Positions 6,332 through 14,842 are shown, numbered from the stretch's first letter. The stretch: 14,851 bases of DNA from an uncultured Chloroflexota bacterium (GCA_937876225.1 CALFIC010000188.1:1-14851), one strand, 5' to 3'. A program made the numbers and translations. Notes: a model not told the origin generated them from the sequence alone.

Positions 6332-7294
6332 TTATTGCCATTCACCGTTAAACACGGTAGTTTCTTGGGTCATGCGCAACGCCAACCGCAGAGCGCCTTC
6401 AGCAGGGTCAATAACCGCAGTAGCCTGTGCCACAATCCCATACTGCATCAACGCACTGTCTAAAGCACGTTGCAAAGGAATCCCATGGACAATCATACTT
6501 CCTGCGAGTGCAAGTGGCACTGGATTTGCGAATTGAAGCGTACGTTGCACCGCAACTACTGCCCGGGCAAGTTCATTACCGGCACGCTGGACGATATCCA
6601 ACGCCACGGCATCGCCTGCTTCGGCAATCTGAATCACCAACGGCCCCACATCACCCAGCATCGGGCGTGGATCGGCAAGCCCATACAAAAAGGTAATAAA
6701 ATCCTCGGGGAGTTGGAGCTGCCAATGGCGTAACAATGCTGGCAATAATTCGGTGGCAGGACCACGGCCATCAGCCGCACATGCAGCAGCCCGCAAAGCC
6801 ATAATCGCCAAATCGTGGCCACTGCCTTCATCACCAAACAAATAGCCCCAACCACCAGCACGGCTCATCACCCCCGTCGCATCACGGCCCACCGCAATCG
6901 ACCCCGTGCCACAAATCACGCCAATACCGACGCCATCGGGAGTACCGGCAGCAATCACTAACCAGCCATCATTGGCAATCAACAGGCGTTGGCTAATCCC
7001 CCGTTGACGAACCCATGACGCCACCATTACTTCATCTTCGGGGCGACTAACCCCCGCCAAACCCGCACAAATTGCTTGCACCGGTTGCCGCGGCAACCCA
7101 GCGTCAACAAATGCTTTGGCGATGGCACTTTCGAGTTCGGCAAAGGCAGCAGTTTTGTCGTGGGCATGGAAGTTACTCCCGCCACTGCGGCCGCGACCAA
7201 TAATCACGCCACTTTGGGCATCACCAAGCAGTACCACTGTTTTGCTGGCACCACCATCAACGCCCAAAATGAGCGATTTGTTATTGCTGTTCAT
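6332..7294 (-). CDS. BadF/BadG-type kinase, probable N-acetylglucosamine/glucosamine kinase
   Basis: A 320-residue ASKHA-fold sugar kinase of the BadF/BadG/BcrA/BcrD ATPase family, most like NagK and glucosamine kinases. Expected reaction: ATP-dependent 6-phosphorylation of an amino sugar in the cytoplasm. Motifs: phosphate-1 loop GVDGGASKT (11-19), IANDGW with the likely catalytic Asp109, phosphate-2 loop ICGTGS (127-132), GGWGYLFGDEGSG (147-159) and an adenosine-type segment PLALAGSMI near 265. The ATG at 7294 puts the P-loop at its usual distance from the N-terminus. An in-frame ATG at 7336 would add 14 residues encoded across a hairpin and is less likely, although neither start has a good ribosome-binding site. 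It is the last gene of the minus-strand cluster, 63 bp after the cupin. The exact sugar is not determined by the sequence. Confidence 0.82.
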   Translation of the reverse strand: MNSNNKSLILGVDGGASKTVVLLGDAQSGVIIGRGRSGGSNFHAHDKTAAFAELESAIAKAFVDAGLPRQPVQAICAGLAGVSRPEDEVMVASWVRQRGISQRLLIANDGWLVIAAGTPDGVGIGVICGTGSIAVGRDATGVMSRAGGWGYLFGDEGSGHDLAIMALRAAACAADGRGPATELLPALLRHWQLQLPEDFITFLYGLADPRPMLGDVGPLVIQIAEAGDAVALDIVQRAGNELARAVVAVQRTLQFANPVPLALAGSMIVHGIPLQRALDSALMQYGIVAQATAVIDPAEGALRLALRMTQETTVFNGEWQ

Positions 7295-7305
7295 TAGGAT
7301 ATTTA

Positions 7306-7332
7306 TGCGCACGAACAAATTGCTCGTGCGCA
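7306..7332 (-). promoter_or_regulatory. Hairpin between cupin and kinase genes
   Basis: TGCGCACGA (7306-7314) and TCGTGCGCA (7324-7332) form a perfect 9-bp stem with a 9-nt loop, 12 nt before the chosen kinase start. No T-tract follows, so an RNA-processing or differential-expression element is more likely than a full terminator. It also argues against the upstream kinase start, which would put it inside coding sequence. Confidence 0.5.
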
Positions 7333-7357
7333 CCATAAAAGCGGAGAATTCAGAAAT

Positions 7358-7822
7358 CTAGGCGTTTGGATCGGTTTTGGGGTCGTAGGGAATAATGTTG
7401 TCCCATTCATCAGCCCGTGAACGAGCCACGACTGCCACGACTTCTTCAGTATCACTGATGTTATACACTTCATGGGGAATACCGGGCTCGATGAAAATAA
7501 AATCACCAGCTTGGTTGTCAATCACATACTTCAAGCCAGGGCCATAGGCATGCCGCACATGTCCCTGCAAAATATACAACATTACTTCGAAGTCAACGTG
7601 AATGTGCGCAAATGCCACCGCCCCGGGGGGAACACGGGCCACATTCATTGACAAGTGCTGGGCGTTGGTGTTTTTGGAGGACATCCCCAATTTATACTGG
7701 ATGCCATTCCAACCACGATCACCACCGCCACCGCGAATCACCGCAATCCCTTGGTCACCTTCAACTTGTAATTGCATTTCGGGCGTTACACCCGTGCCTT
7801 CCATTTTTTTGTTTGTAGTCAT
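7358..7822 (-). CDS. Small single-domain cupin protein
   Basis: A 154-residue cytoplasmic cupin. Motif 1 is PPGAVAFAHIHVDFEVMLYILQG (66-87), with metal ligands His73, His75 and Glu79. Motif 2 is GDFIFIEPGIPHEVYN (106-121), with His117. All four metal ligands of the cupin barrel are therefore present. The start at 7822 is preceded by GGAGG about 9 nt away; the in-frame start at 7858 lacks one. Single-domain cupins next to sugar dehydrogenases and kinases are often sugar isomerases, epimerases, lyases or binding proteins. I cannot say which this is. The 97-bp stretch (7823-7919) before it shows no clear promoter, only a weak TATACT and AT-rich inverted repeats, so it is probably co-transcribed with the upstream oxidoreductase. 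Confidence 0.85.
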   Translation of the reverse strand: MTTNKKMEGTGVTPEMQLQVEGDQGIAVIRGGGGDRGWNGIQYKLGMSSKNTNAQHLSMNVARVPPGAVAFAHIHVDFEVMLYILQGHVRHAYGPGLKYVIDNQAGDFIFIEPGIPHEVYNISDTEEVVAVVARSRADEWDNIIPYDPKTDPNA

Positions 7823-7919
7823 GCGTGTTCCCTCCCGCATATATACAGGCAATATCACACCATATTAGAGCACAACGGTATGCGCATAGTATACCGTATT
7901 TTGCAGGGATTAGCAGGTA

Positions 7920-9167
7920 TCATCCCAATAATCCATAGTGCACGTCGATGTCATGTTGGTAGCCAGCCACGGTCCCATCAAGGACATCTGCTACTGTCAC
8001 ACGCCGACCAAGCGCATTTGATTCAAGGATGGCATACGCCGCCGCCAAATCACGCAGCCCTTCCATGCCACTGGTTTCGGGATCTGTTCCTTGGACAATC
8101 GCTTGTAACCAATCATATTGCGAAATCGCCGCCGGGTCCGTTAAGCCGAGGGGAAAAAACTGTTGGCGCTCTTGGGATGTCATATCGCGCTGAAAGCGCG
8201 CAATCAATGACTCGCGTCGCCCATCAGCATACACCAACTGGTCGCCTCGAATCGCTGCCGTCGTCCCCACAAATGCCGGGCCACCATCAATTGTGACGGC
8301 ATCAGATTGCCCAGCCCACGACCACCACAACTGCCCCATGGCGTTGCTCTCAAAGCGCACCGTCGCCATGTAAGTATCATCGACATCTGCAGTCACCCGC
8401 AAAATGCTTCCGTCGGGGTTAGTATGGGTACGTTCGGGCACAAATGTGGATGCCATGGCACTAATCTCACGCACCTCGCCCATCACATAGCGCATCCAGT
8501 CCATTTGATGGACACCGATGTCGATGCTACCTCCACCGCCACCACGCAGTTTTTGATGGCGCCATGGTGTCTCGGCGACGATTCGTTGTGGTGACCACAA
8601 GCCACCGAGTGAGCCCAGCACCGCAAATTGGGGCGTACCAATCAGACCATGGGCAACGGCCCAATGTTGGGCACGCACCAATTCCATCTGGCGAACGTTT
8701 TCGAATACACCGAGGGTTAATTGGCGTTGCGCTGCCAAATCAACCATCATGCGCCCGGCGCGGACACTAATGGCAAGGGGTTTTTGAGCAAGGAGATGCT
8801 TGCCAGCCTGCAACGTAGCCCGGGCAACATCATGATGCACTGCCAGGGTGGTGAAATCGTTGATGGCATCGACCATACCACTATTAATCATTTCGTTATA
8901 GTCGGTAAAAACTGCGACGTCGCCAGCATGAATATCACTCACATAGGTATGTGGGGCGGCGAGCGCGTCGCCACTAGCCGGGTCGACCACGGGCGGACGG
9001 GGAGTGGGACCTTCGCCACGCCTACGAAACATCAGCGCATCAGCGGGGTTACGGGCACATAACGCCGTGATGCGAAAATTGTCGACACCCAATTCACGCA
9101 GACGCAAATAGCCTTGCAGATGCGCGTTGAGGATGCGCCCACATCCCACAATCCCAATCCGAATCAT
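7920..9167 (-). CDS. Gfo/Idh/MocA family NAD(P)-dependent oxidoreductase (415 aa)
   Basis: The Rossmann domain opens with RIGIVGCGRILNAHLQGY (3-20). An extended loop (about 50-85) separates early strands, making the protein longer than the family's common 330-370 residues. The conserved EKP motif at the cofactor/substrate junction reads AQKP (127-130), with Gln in place of Glu. The substrate domain has GGGGGSIDIGVHQMDW (209-224), with Asp216 and the conserved His220. Likely role: oxidation or reduction of a sugar, cyclitol or sugar-acid hydroxyl. Its ATG overlaps the stop of the upstream oxidoreductase gene by 4 bp (ATGA), which indicates translational coupling and joint function. Intact; substrate unknown. 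Confidence 0.88.
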   Translation of the reverse strand: MIRIGIVGCGRILNAHLQGYLRLRELGVDNFRITALCARNPADALMFRRRGEGPTPRPPVVDPASGDALAAPHTYVSDIHAGDVAVFTDYNEMINSGMVDAINDFTTLAVHHDVARATLQAGKHLLAQKPLAISVRAGRMMVDLAAQRQLTLGVFENVRQMELVRAQHWAVAHGLIGTPQFAVLGSLGGLWSPQRIVAETPWRHQKLRGGGGGSIDIGVHQMDWMRYVMGEVREISAMASTFVPERTHTNPDGSILRVTADVDDTYMATVRFESNAMGQLWWSWAGQSDAVTIDGGPAFVGTTAAIRGDQLVYADGRRESLIARFQRDMTSQERQQFFPLGLTDPAAISQYDWLQAIVQGTDPETSGMEGLRDLAAAYAILESNALGRRVTVADVLDGTVAGYQHDIDVHYGLLG

Positions 9168-10216
9168 GATTGCCCCCCATTACGCACCAAGGCGGCCGGC
9201 GGCAGTGGTAATGATACGACTTGATTGGTATTGGCCGAAAGAATCCCTGCCGACAAGACCTGTTGGGCCATCAATGCAACCTCACCCGAGCACAATTCCA
9301 TCAATGGCACTTCGTTGCGAATCACGGCCACAAAATGCTCGAGCGGGTCACGCATCCCTTCTGCCAAGGCCGGGAAACGTACCCCCGCACCTTTGTCTTC
9401 TTCGGCATCTGCGAGGTACAATTTGCCGTTCGAGGCCATCAAGGTACCTTTGTCGCCATAAAAAATCGGCTCGTAGCTCGTCATATGCCCCGCCTGCGTC
9501 CAAGACGCAGTGGCGGTAGAAATCGCCGTGGCGTGTTGCATAATCATCACGGCATTGTCTTCGGCAGGGAGGTCACTTTTGCGCAAACGACCGGCAATCG
9601 TACTCACACGATTGGGCAAGCCGAGGAACATACAGGTCAAGGCAGCCCCATAACAACAATAATCCATAATCACACCAGCACCATTGCGGTACGGATCGTA
9701 TAACCAATCGACGAATTGCGGCGAACAACCGAGTTCGCGCGGGCCACAATGGGCGGCACGATAATTGATTTGGTAAATATTGCCGATTTTGCCACGCCGA
9801 ATCATCGATAAGGCATGTTGGAGATTGGGCCACCACGCAAACGGCCAATTGACCATCAAAGTGACGCCTGCTTTTTTGGCAGCGGCATACAATGCGACGG
9901 CACCGGCATAATCTGCTGCCATCGGTTTTTCGAGTAACATATGCAACCCTTTGTGAGCAGCAGCAATGCCATAATCAACACTTGATCGATTGTCGCCAAA
10001 AATAGCGACGGCATCAAGTTCGTTTTTTTCAAGCATTTTGTAGGGGTCACTATATGTTTTGGGGATACCCGCTTGCTCCGCTTTATCACGGAGCTGGCTA
10101 TCTGCATCGCCTGCAGCAATAATTTGCACCGTAGGGTTCGTACTGGCGTGTGCAAGGAAATCCCACACGTGGTCATGGCTCAGACCCATAATTCCAATTC
10201 GCAAGATAGTTCCCAT
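9164..10216 (-). CDS. Gfo/Idh/MocA family oxidoreductase (350 aa)
   Basis: N-terminal Rossmann strand LRIGIMGLSHDHVWDF (5-20), in which the usual GxGxxG is changed to GLSHDH. The canonical LLEKPMA is present at 94-100. In the second domain, where many members have D-x-G-x-H, this protein has GAGVIMDYCCYGAALTCMFLG, without the His. The ATG at 10216 is preceded by AAGGAG with a 9-nt gap; a GTG at 10219 is an alternative. It is the first gene of the minus-strand cluster and overlaps the next oxidoreductase by 4 bp. The pair may catalyse sequential steps on one sugar, or one may act as a partner subunit. Substrate unknown. Confidence 0.88.
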   Translation of the reverse strand: MGTILRIGIMGLSHDHVWDFLAHASTNPTVQIIAAGDADSQLRDKAEQAGIPKTYSDPYKMLEKNELDAVAIFGDNRSSVDYGIAAAHKGLHMLLEKPMAADYAGAVALYAAAKKAGVTLMVNWPFAWWPNLQHALSMIRRGKIGNIYQINYRAAHCGPRELGCSPQFVDWLYDPYRNGAGVIMDYCCYGAALTCMFLGLPNRVSTIAGRLRKSDLPAEDNAVMIMQHATAISTATASWTQAGHMTSYEPIFYGDKGTLMASNGKLYLADAEEDKGAGVRFPALAEGMRDPLEHFVAVIRNEVPLMELCSGEVALMAQQVLSAGILSANTNQVVSLPLPPAALVRNGGQS

Positions 10217-10261
10217 CACATTACACTCCTTACCCGATAAACATCATTGTTCATAGGGTAG

Positions 10262-10270
10262 ATTATACCA
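10262..10270 (-). promoter_or_regulatory. Extended -10 promoter of the oxidoreductase/cupin/kinase cluster
   Basis: On the minus strand TGGTATAAT gives a perfect -10 with the extended TG. It lies about 45 bp before the oxidoreductase start, in an AT-rich intergenic stretch (10217-10375). The -35 region is poor, consistent with an extended -10 promoter or one needing an activator. No strong terminator for the upstream MFS gene is visible here, only a 6-bp hairpin (AATACC/GGTATT around 10320-10335). Confidence 0.5.
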
Positions 10271-10375
10271 AATAAAACCTTTTTTACATACATATATTTA
10301 TTATTTTGTGTTTAGAATACCCTCTTTCTGGTATTTTTATGCAAAAACAACGCATGAAATTACAAAATCAGTACC

Positions 10376-11563
10376 CTACTGGCTATGCGTCACTCGTGGC
10401 AATCGACTGGCAACTAGGAGCGAAATCGTAATCATAATCACCCCTGCACACGTAAACGATACAGGGTAGCCATACCCAGCCACGATTTGTCCACCAATCG
10501 TCGCACCAACCACCCCACCCAATGCGGCAATCGTATGGTATAGTCCCGCCAACCGCCCCCGGCGTTGGCGTAAGCCGAGCTCGGTGGCAACCAACAACGC
10601 TGGTGTTTCGTAGCTCGAATAGGTCAACGAACGCATCATCTGCAATGGAAAAATCCCCCACGTCGGTGCGATGAATTGATACAACACATAGATGCTTCCT
10701 TGCCCAATCAGCCCAGTCATTAATAACGGTCGTCGCCCCCAACGATCGGCGAGATAGCCCGACAACGTCAGCCCCGGCACTTCGCCGGCAGCGGCCAAGG
10801 CCCACAAGCCACTAATCAGGCTTTGCGAATAACCGAGAGAATGCATGAACGCCGGCCATTGCCAGGCCACCGCCCCCATCCCATAAAACCAAGTAAATAC
10901 CACCGCAAAATAAACCACCATCGTCCGTACCGAAAAGTTACTTGGATGGGACGCCACCGTGGCTACCACTGCTGGCACGGAACTGTCCGAAGCAGCTGCT
11001 TCCCGTATCCCCACTGCTGCCAGACAGCCGATAGCTAACATCACTGCGGCAATCACAATCGGCACCCACAAGCCTGCCTGGTCTGCAATAAAGCCTCCCA
11101 TGATGGCGGTACAGGCAAATGCCAACGACCCGGTCGTACGAAAAAAACCTAGCATCCGTCCCCGCGAAGTAGCGTCTTCGATGAGATCACCGGCCAATGC
11201 GAGGCTCCCCGCATTGAACCCCGCCGTGGCAACACCCAACACGAGTTGAGCCACCACTACCAACCAGACAATCCTTGTCAATGCAATCACCAGCATGGCA
11301 CTGGCGGCAAGCCCGAGTGCCAGCATGATAATCGGGCGGCGTTGACCGATGCGATCCGAACGGAGGCCCCATAAATAGGGGGCCGCCAAAGAGCCAAATT
11401 GTTGCGCCGCAAACATAATCCCTACCAACGCCGGACCCGCACCGAGCGTAGCAAAATGATTCGCCATCAGTGGGATGGTTAAGCCGTTTGCGGCAAATAG
11501 ACCCGCTTGGCTCAACGTCAAAAACCGCAACGAACGCTGATTATGTACAGGCAATGACTGCAT
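10376..11563 (-). CDS. MFS transporter, 12 membrane segments
   Basis: A 395-residue inner-membrane permease of the major facilitator superfamily. Two motif-A loops are visible: LRSDRIGQRRP after the second helix and, in the second half, YLADRWGRRP. They mark the repeated six-helix halves. The rest is alternating hydrophobic helices with short loops. The ATG at 11563 follows AAGGG by 6 nt, whereas the start at 11599 has no ribosome-binding site. It is upstream of the oxidoreductase/cupin/kinase cluster on the same strand, so it could import that cluster's substrate, but it could equally be an efflux carrier. It has its own gap to the alkyltransferase-like gene upstream. Substrate unknown. Confidence 0.85.
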   Translation of the reverse strand: MQSLPVHNQRSLRFLTLSQAGLFAANGLTIPLMANHFATLGAGPALVGIMFAAQQFGSLAAPYLWGLRSDRIGQRRPIIMLALGLAASAMLVIALTRIVWLVVVAQLVLGVATAGFNAGSLALAGDLIEDATSRGRMLGFFRTTGSLAFACTAIMGGFIADQAGLWVPIVIAAVMLAIGCLAAVGIREAAASDSSVPAVVATVASHPSNFSVRTMVVYFAVVFTWFYGMGAVAWQWPAFMHSLGYSQSLISGLWALAAAGEVPGLTLSGYLADRWGRRPLLMTGLIGQGSIYVLYQFIAPTWGIFPLQMMRSLTYSSYETPALLVATELGLRQRRGRLAGLYHTIAALGGVVGATIGGQIVAGYGYPVSFTCAGVIMITISLLVASRLPRVTHSQ

Positions 11564-11613
11564 ACCTATCCCTTTTGCAGGCGGCATAACCGCATACATA
11601 AATTTTATTCATC

Positions 11614-11665
11614 GTGGTACGTCTGTTTGATAACACCAAACGCACAGAACGCCTTATCGTACCAC
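11614..11665 (-). promoter_or_regulatory. Nested inverted repeat between the alkyltransferase-like and MFS genes
   Basis: GTGGTACG (11614-11621) pairs with CGTACCAC (11658-11665). Inside it, GTTTG (11625-11629) pairs with CAAAC (11637-11641). The structure spans the stop codon of the upstream gene and the MFS leader. It could be a weak terminator or attenuator, but no long T-run follows. Confidence 0.4.
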
Positions 11666-11962
11666 ATCACTCGGAGACCAAAAACACGCCGTCAACTCAA
11701 CTTGGCGAGGATTTTTCATGGGGACTCCCTCATCACACAATAATTCATACTGCAACTGAGCATCTGGTGAGGTAATGTGACCATTAGCAGCTACGACCCG
11801 CCACCATGGCAGTCCCAGATCACGATTCACGGCTAATGCCCACCCAACACCCCGGGCACCCCGAGGAACAGGAATAACCTGCGCAATGCTCCCATAGGTA
11901 GTGACACGGCCCACGGGGATTGTTGCCACAACCTGATAAACACCGCTATACTTATTCACCAT
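11654..11962 (-). CDS. Alkyltransferase-like (ATL) protein, MGMT DNA-binding domain without reactive Cys
   Basis: A 102-residue homologue of the C-terminal domain of O6-alkylguanine-DNA alkyltransferase. It has the helix-turn-helix region with IPVGRVTTYGSIA (15-27), the arginine-finger region RGARGVGWAL (34-43) with Arg37, and the active-site strand LPWWRVV (51-57). True methyltransferases have PCHRV; here Cys is Trp, as in ATL proteins (typically PWHRV), and the His is also Trp. ATL proteins bind O6-alkylguanine lesions, flip the base and recruit nucleotide-excision repair, but do not remove the alkyl group. I chose the ATG at 11962 because GGAGG lies 8 nt upstream; an ATG at 11977 would add five residues. 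The gene is divergent from the PBP gene, with only 54 bp between the starts. Confidence 0.88.
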   Translation of the reverse strand: MVNKYSGVYQVVATIPVGRVTTYGSIAQVIPVPRGARGVGWALAVNRDLGLPWWRVVAANGHITSPDAQLQYELLCDEGVPMKNPRQVELTACFWSPSDVVR

Positions 11963-11976
11963 ATTCGATGCCTCCA

Positions 11977-11985
11977 TGGTACAAT
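11977..11985 (+). promoter_or_regulatory. Possible extended -10 promoter for the PBP gene
   Basis: TGGTACAAT matches an extended -10 with one mismatch in the hexamer, about 30 bp before the PBP ATG. The -35 is weak (TTCACC, 11955-11960, 19-bp spacing). It overlaps the start region of the divergent alkyltransferase-like gene. Confidence 0.3.
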
Positions 11986-12016
11986 CGATTAAGTTTTCGT
12001 TAGTGTGAGAGAAATC

Positions 12017-14842
12017 ATGGCACCACCATCACCACGCACCCCTCGTCGCCGGAGCGGCATCACCGATAAAAGCACCTTCCCGTTTAACCGTCGCAAACGC
12101 AAAAAAAACACTGCGGCATCGTTCTTGCCACGGTTTATGTTGGGATGTGTCACGACCATTGTACTCGTCCTTGTGGTGGCAATCGGGATTGGGTTTGCGA
12201 CGTACAATTCTTTGACTGCAGAATTAATCCCGCGCCTCGAAAGCATCAAAGGTCGAACAACCTTTGAGACCAGCCGACTCTATGATCGCAACGGCAAAAT
12301 CCTCTATGAGTTTTTTGGTACGGGCAGACGCACGAAAGTCCCCTTAACCAGTATTTCAAAAAACTTGATTGGTGGCACCGTATCAATTGAAGACAAAACG
12401 TTTTTTACTAATCCAGGGGTTGACTGGATCGGAATCATCCGGGCGGCCTTACGGAGCGCAACTGCCGGGGAAGTCGTTGGCGGTGGTTCGACCATTTCAC
12501 AACAAGTTATCAAACAAGTAGTGCTCACCGAGCAAGAGCGCGCCACCGACATGCAAAGCAAGTTGCGCCGCAAAGTCCTAGAATTGGTGATGGCCCAAGA
12601 ATTATCACGCCAATATAGCAAAGCCGAGATTCTTGAACTCTACCTCAATGAAATCTACTACGGTAATTTGGCATACGGAATCGAAGCGGCCGCAAATACA
12701 TACTTCAAAACAACTGCAGCAAACTTGACTCTTCCCCAAGCGGCATTGCTTGCGGGTATGCCGCAATTACCATCGGTATATGATCCGTATCTCTACATTA
12801 CCAACAACACCTTGCCTGGCGTGACCCTTGGTAAAGGCTGGTTAAACCCAAATTATCAACTCGACACCGATTTATCACCAACCAAATGGCGCCAGATTTC
12901 GGTGCTTCGGCAAATGGTCGCCAACAACTATGTCTCTGAATCGGAAGCCTTCGACGCCATCAAACAAGATTTGGTTTTTGCGGGCCAAGAAGTGCCGATT
13001 AACGCACCCCATTTCGTTTTTTATGTCCGGCGTCAACTCGAAGAACTATATGGACCACAATTTGCGACCCTCGGGTATTCGATTTATACCACGATTGACC
13101 TCGAGTTACAGCAAACCGCCCAAAAACTCGCTGCTGAACGCATCGATACACTCAAAGACCGCAATATTCACAATGCGGCTGTAGTAGTTTTACAACCCAA
13201 TACGGGCCAAGTCCTCGCAATGGTAGGGAGTGTTGACTACAATCGCAGTGAAGTTACTACGACCAAGGGATTCGAAGGTAACGTCCTCGACGGACAAGTC
13301 AATGTGGCCACCAATCTCCGCCAACCAGGTTCGGCACTCAAGCCGTTTACCTATATATCGGCGATGGAACAAGGAATGACCCCAGCCTCAATATTGTGGG
13401 ATGTGCAAACCACCTTCCCGTCCAATGGGAGCGACCGCTACGAACCAAAAAACTACAACGGCAAATGGAATGGTCCCGTACGGATGCGCCAATCAGTAGC
13501 CAATTCACTCAATATGCCAGCTATCGAAGCCCTCAAATACGCAGGAATCGGCAATACCATCGACTTGCTCCACCGAGCCGGCATCACCTCGCTCAAACGC
13601 GGCGAAGGATTTTATGGGCTTGCGTTGACATTAGGTGGCGGTGAAGTCACGCCACTCGATTTGACCACCGCCTACAACACGCTCGCAAGTAACGGGCATT
13701 ACTATCCCCCGGTATCTATCCTCAAAGTGGTCAATACTACTGGTGAAACGATTTCACAATATACCCCACCAGTCACAACTGCAGTGGTCAATCCCGAACT
13801 CGTCAGTATTATGGCCGATATGATGAGTGACGATAATGCTCGTGCTGGTGTATGGGGCGTCAATAGCAAACTCAAATTATCCCGACCTGCCGCCGTCAAA
13901 ACAGGAACGTCAAATGACTGGCGCGATGCCTGGGCACTGGGATTCACCCCGTATGTCACGATTGGCGTCTGGACCGGCAACAACAACAATGAACCAACCG
14001 GGCACGTCGAAAGTCTCACGGGTGGCGGTATGATTTGGCGCAACTTGATGGAGTACATCTTCGCCAACGAACGCCTCAATGCCTTGCTCGCAGAACCATA
14101 TGCCGGCAAGCTCCCTATCAATTTTACCCGTGCCAAAGGCTTGCAAGAGCTCCCTATTTGTCATTTACCAGGCGCATTCAACAACCGCGACACCGAGCTG
14201 TTCACCCGCACCATGTTGCCACTGCCGGTACCACCGCAACCTGGTACTACCAACACCAGTGATCCTACAACCCTACCTGCCCCTGATTTACAAAGTGATC
14301 CGTGCAGCGGATTATTACAACCCGTCAGCGTCGTAGCAATCACCGATACACTACCGCTCTCTGGTGTAATAACCGATACAGCAATACTCAGTCAAACCGT
14401 CTGTTTACCGAGCGCCGATGTGTCGGTGCCACCTGAGCGCAAAATTGACGGCGTCGCTTGGATATTACCGATTGCAGAGCCAGGGATTATGTCATTATAT
14501 AAATGGGAACTAGCGGGCAATGCCGCCGAACGCCAGCCACGAATTTTACCAATTGATGTAGCGACGATTCCCGTTTGTAATGCTGAAATCCTCGGTACCT
14601 TTGGCCCCCCCGTACCGGGTGCAGTACGGATGCCTGATTTGCGCAACCTCGATGCCCAAGTGGCCAATAATACACTCACCGCACTCGGGATAACTTCTAT
14701 TTATGTCGATTTACAAACGCGCGACCGTATTCCTGACGTATTTGATAAATATCAACCCAACCAAGTGATTAGTACGATACCGGCGCAAGGGGACTGGATT
14801 TTGCCAGGGACCTCGGTCGTCATCGGCGCTCGGGCACCATAA
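12017..14842 (+). CDS. Class A penicillin-binding protein with C-terminal PASTA domain (PBP1A-type)
   Basis: A 941-residue bifunctional peptidoglycan synthase anchored by one membrane helix (about 42-62) after a basic cytoplasmic tail. The GT51 glycosyltransferase domain has SIEDKTFF (catalytic Glu125), GGGSTISQQVIKQ (155-167), RKVLELVMAQEL (185-196) and LYLNEIYYG (208-216). The transpeptidase domain has SALK (Ser439 nucleophile, Lys442), SLN (497-499) and KTG (628-630). A Pro/Thr-rich linker and a region with four cysteines (715, 763, 796, 854) lead to a PASTA domain at about 870-941, which in other PBPs binds peptidoglycan or beta-lactam-like ligands. The ATG at 12017 is preferred; an in-frame GTG at 12005 would add four residues, and the ribosome-binding site is weak either way. 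The gene is complete, ending 9 bp before the window end. It implies an active peptidoglycan cell wall. Confidence 0.94.
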   Translation: MAPPSPRTPRRRSGITDKSTFPFNRRKRKKNTAASFLPRFMLGCVTTIVLVLVVAIGIGFATYNSLTAELIPRLESIKGRTTFETSRLYDRNGKILYEFFGTGRRTKVPLTSISKNLIGGTVSIEDKTFFTNPGVDWIGIIRAALRSATAGEVVGGGSTISQQVIKQVVLTEQERATDMQSKLRRKVLELVMAQELSRQYSKAEILELYLNEIYYGNLAYGIEAAANTYFKTTAANLTLPQAALLAGMPQLPSVYDPYLYITNNTLPGVTLGKGWLNPNYQLDTDLSPTKWRQISVLRQMVANNYVSESEAFDAIKQDLVFAGQEVPINAPHFVFYVRRQLEELYGPQFATLGYSIYTTIDLELQQTAQKLAAERIDTLKDRNIHNAAVVVLQPNTGQVLAMVGSVDYNRSEVTTTKGFEGNVLDGQVNVATNLRQPGSALKPFTYISAMEQGMTPASILWDVQTTFPSNGSDRYEPKNYNGKWNGPVRMRQSVANSLNMPAIEALKYAGIGNTIDLLHRAGITSLKRGEGFYGLALTLGGGEVTPLDLTTAYNTLASNGHYYPPVSILKVVNTTGETISQYTPPVTTAVVNPELVSIMADMMSDDNARAGVWGVNSKLKLSRPAAVKTGTSNDWRDAWALGFTPYVTIGVWTGNNNNEPTGHVESLTGGGMIWRNLMEYIFANERLNALLAEPYAGKLPINFTRAKGLQELPICHLPGAFNNRDTELFTRTMLPLPVPPQPGTTNTSDPTTLPAPDLQSDPCSGLLQPVSVVAITDTLPLSGVITDTAILSQTVCLPSADVSVPPERKIDGVAWILPIAEPGIMSLYKWELAGNAAERQPRILPIDVATIPVCNAEILGTFGPPVPGAVRMPDLRNLDAQVANNTLTALGITSIYVDLQTRDRIPDVFDKYQPNQVISTIPAQGDWILPGTSVVIGARAP

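Noticed and set aside
7823..7919. Separate promoter or operator before the cupin gene
   Set aside because: Only a TATACT with a poor -35 and short AT-rich inverted repeats are present, too weak to separate from chance.
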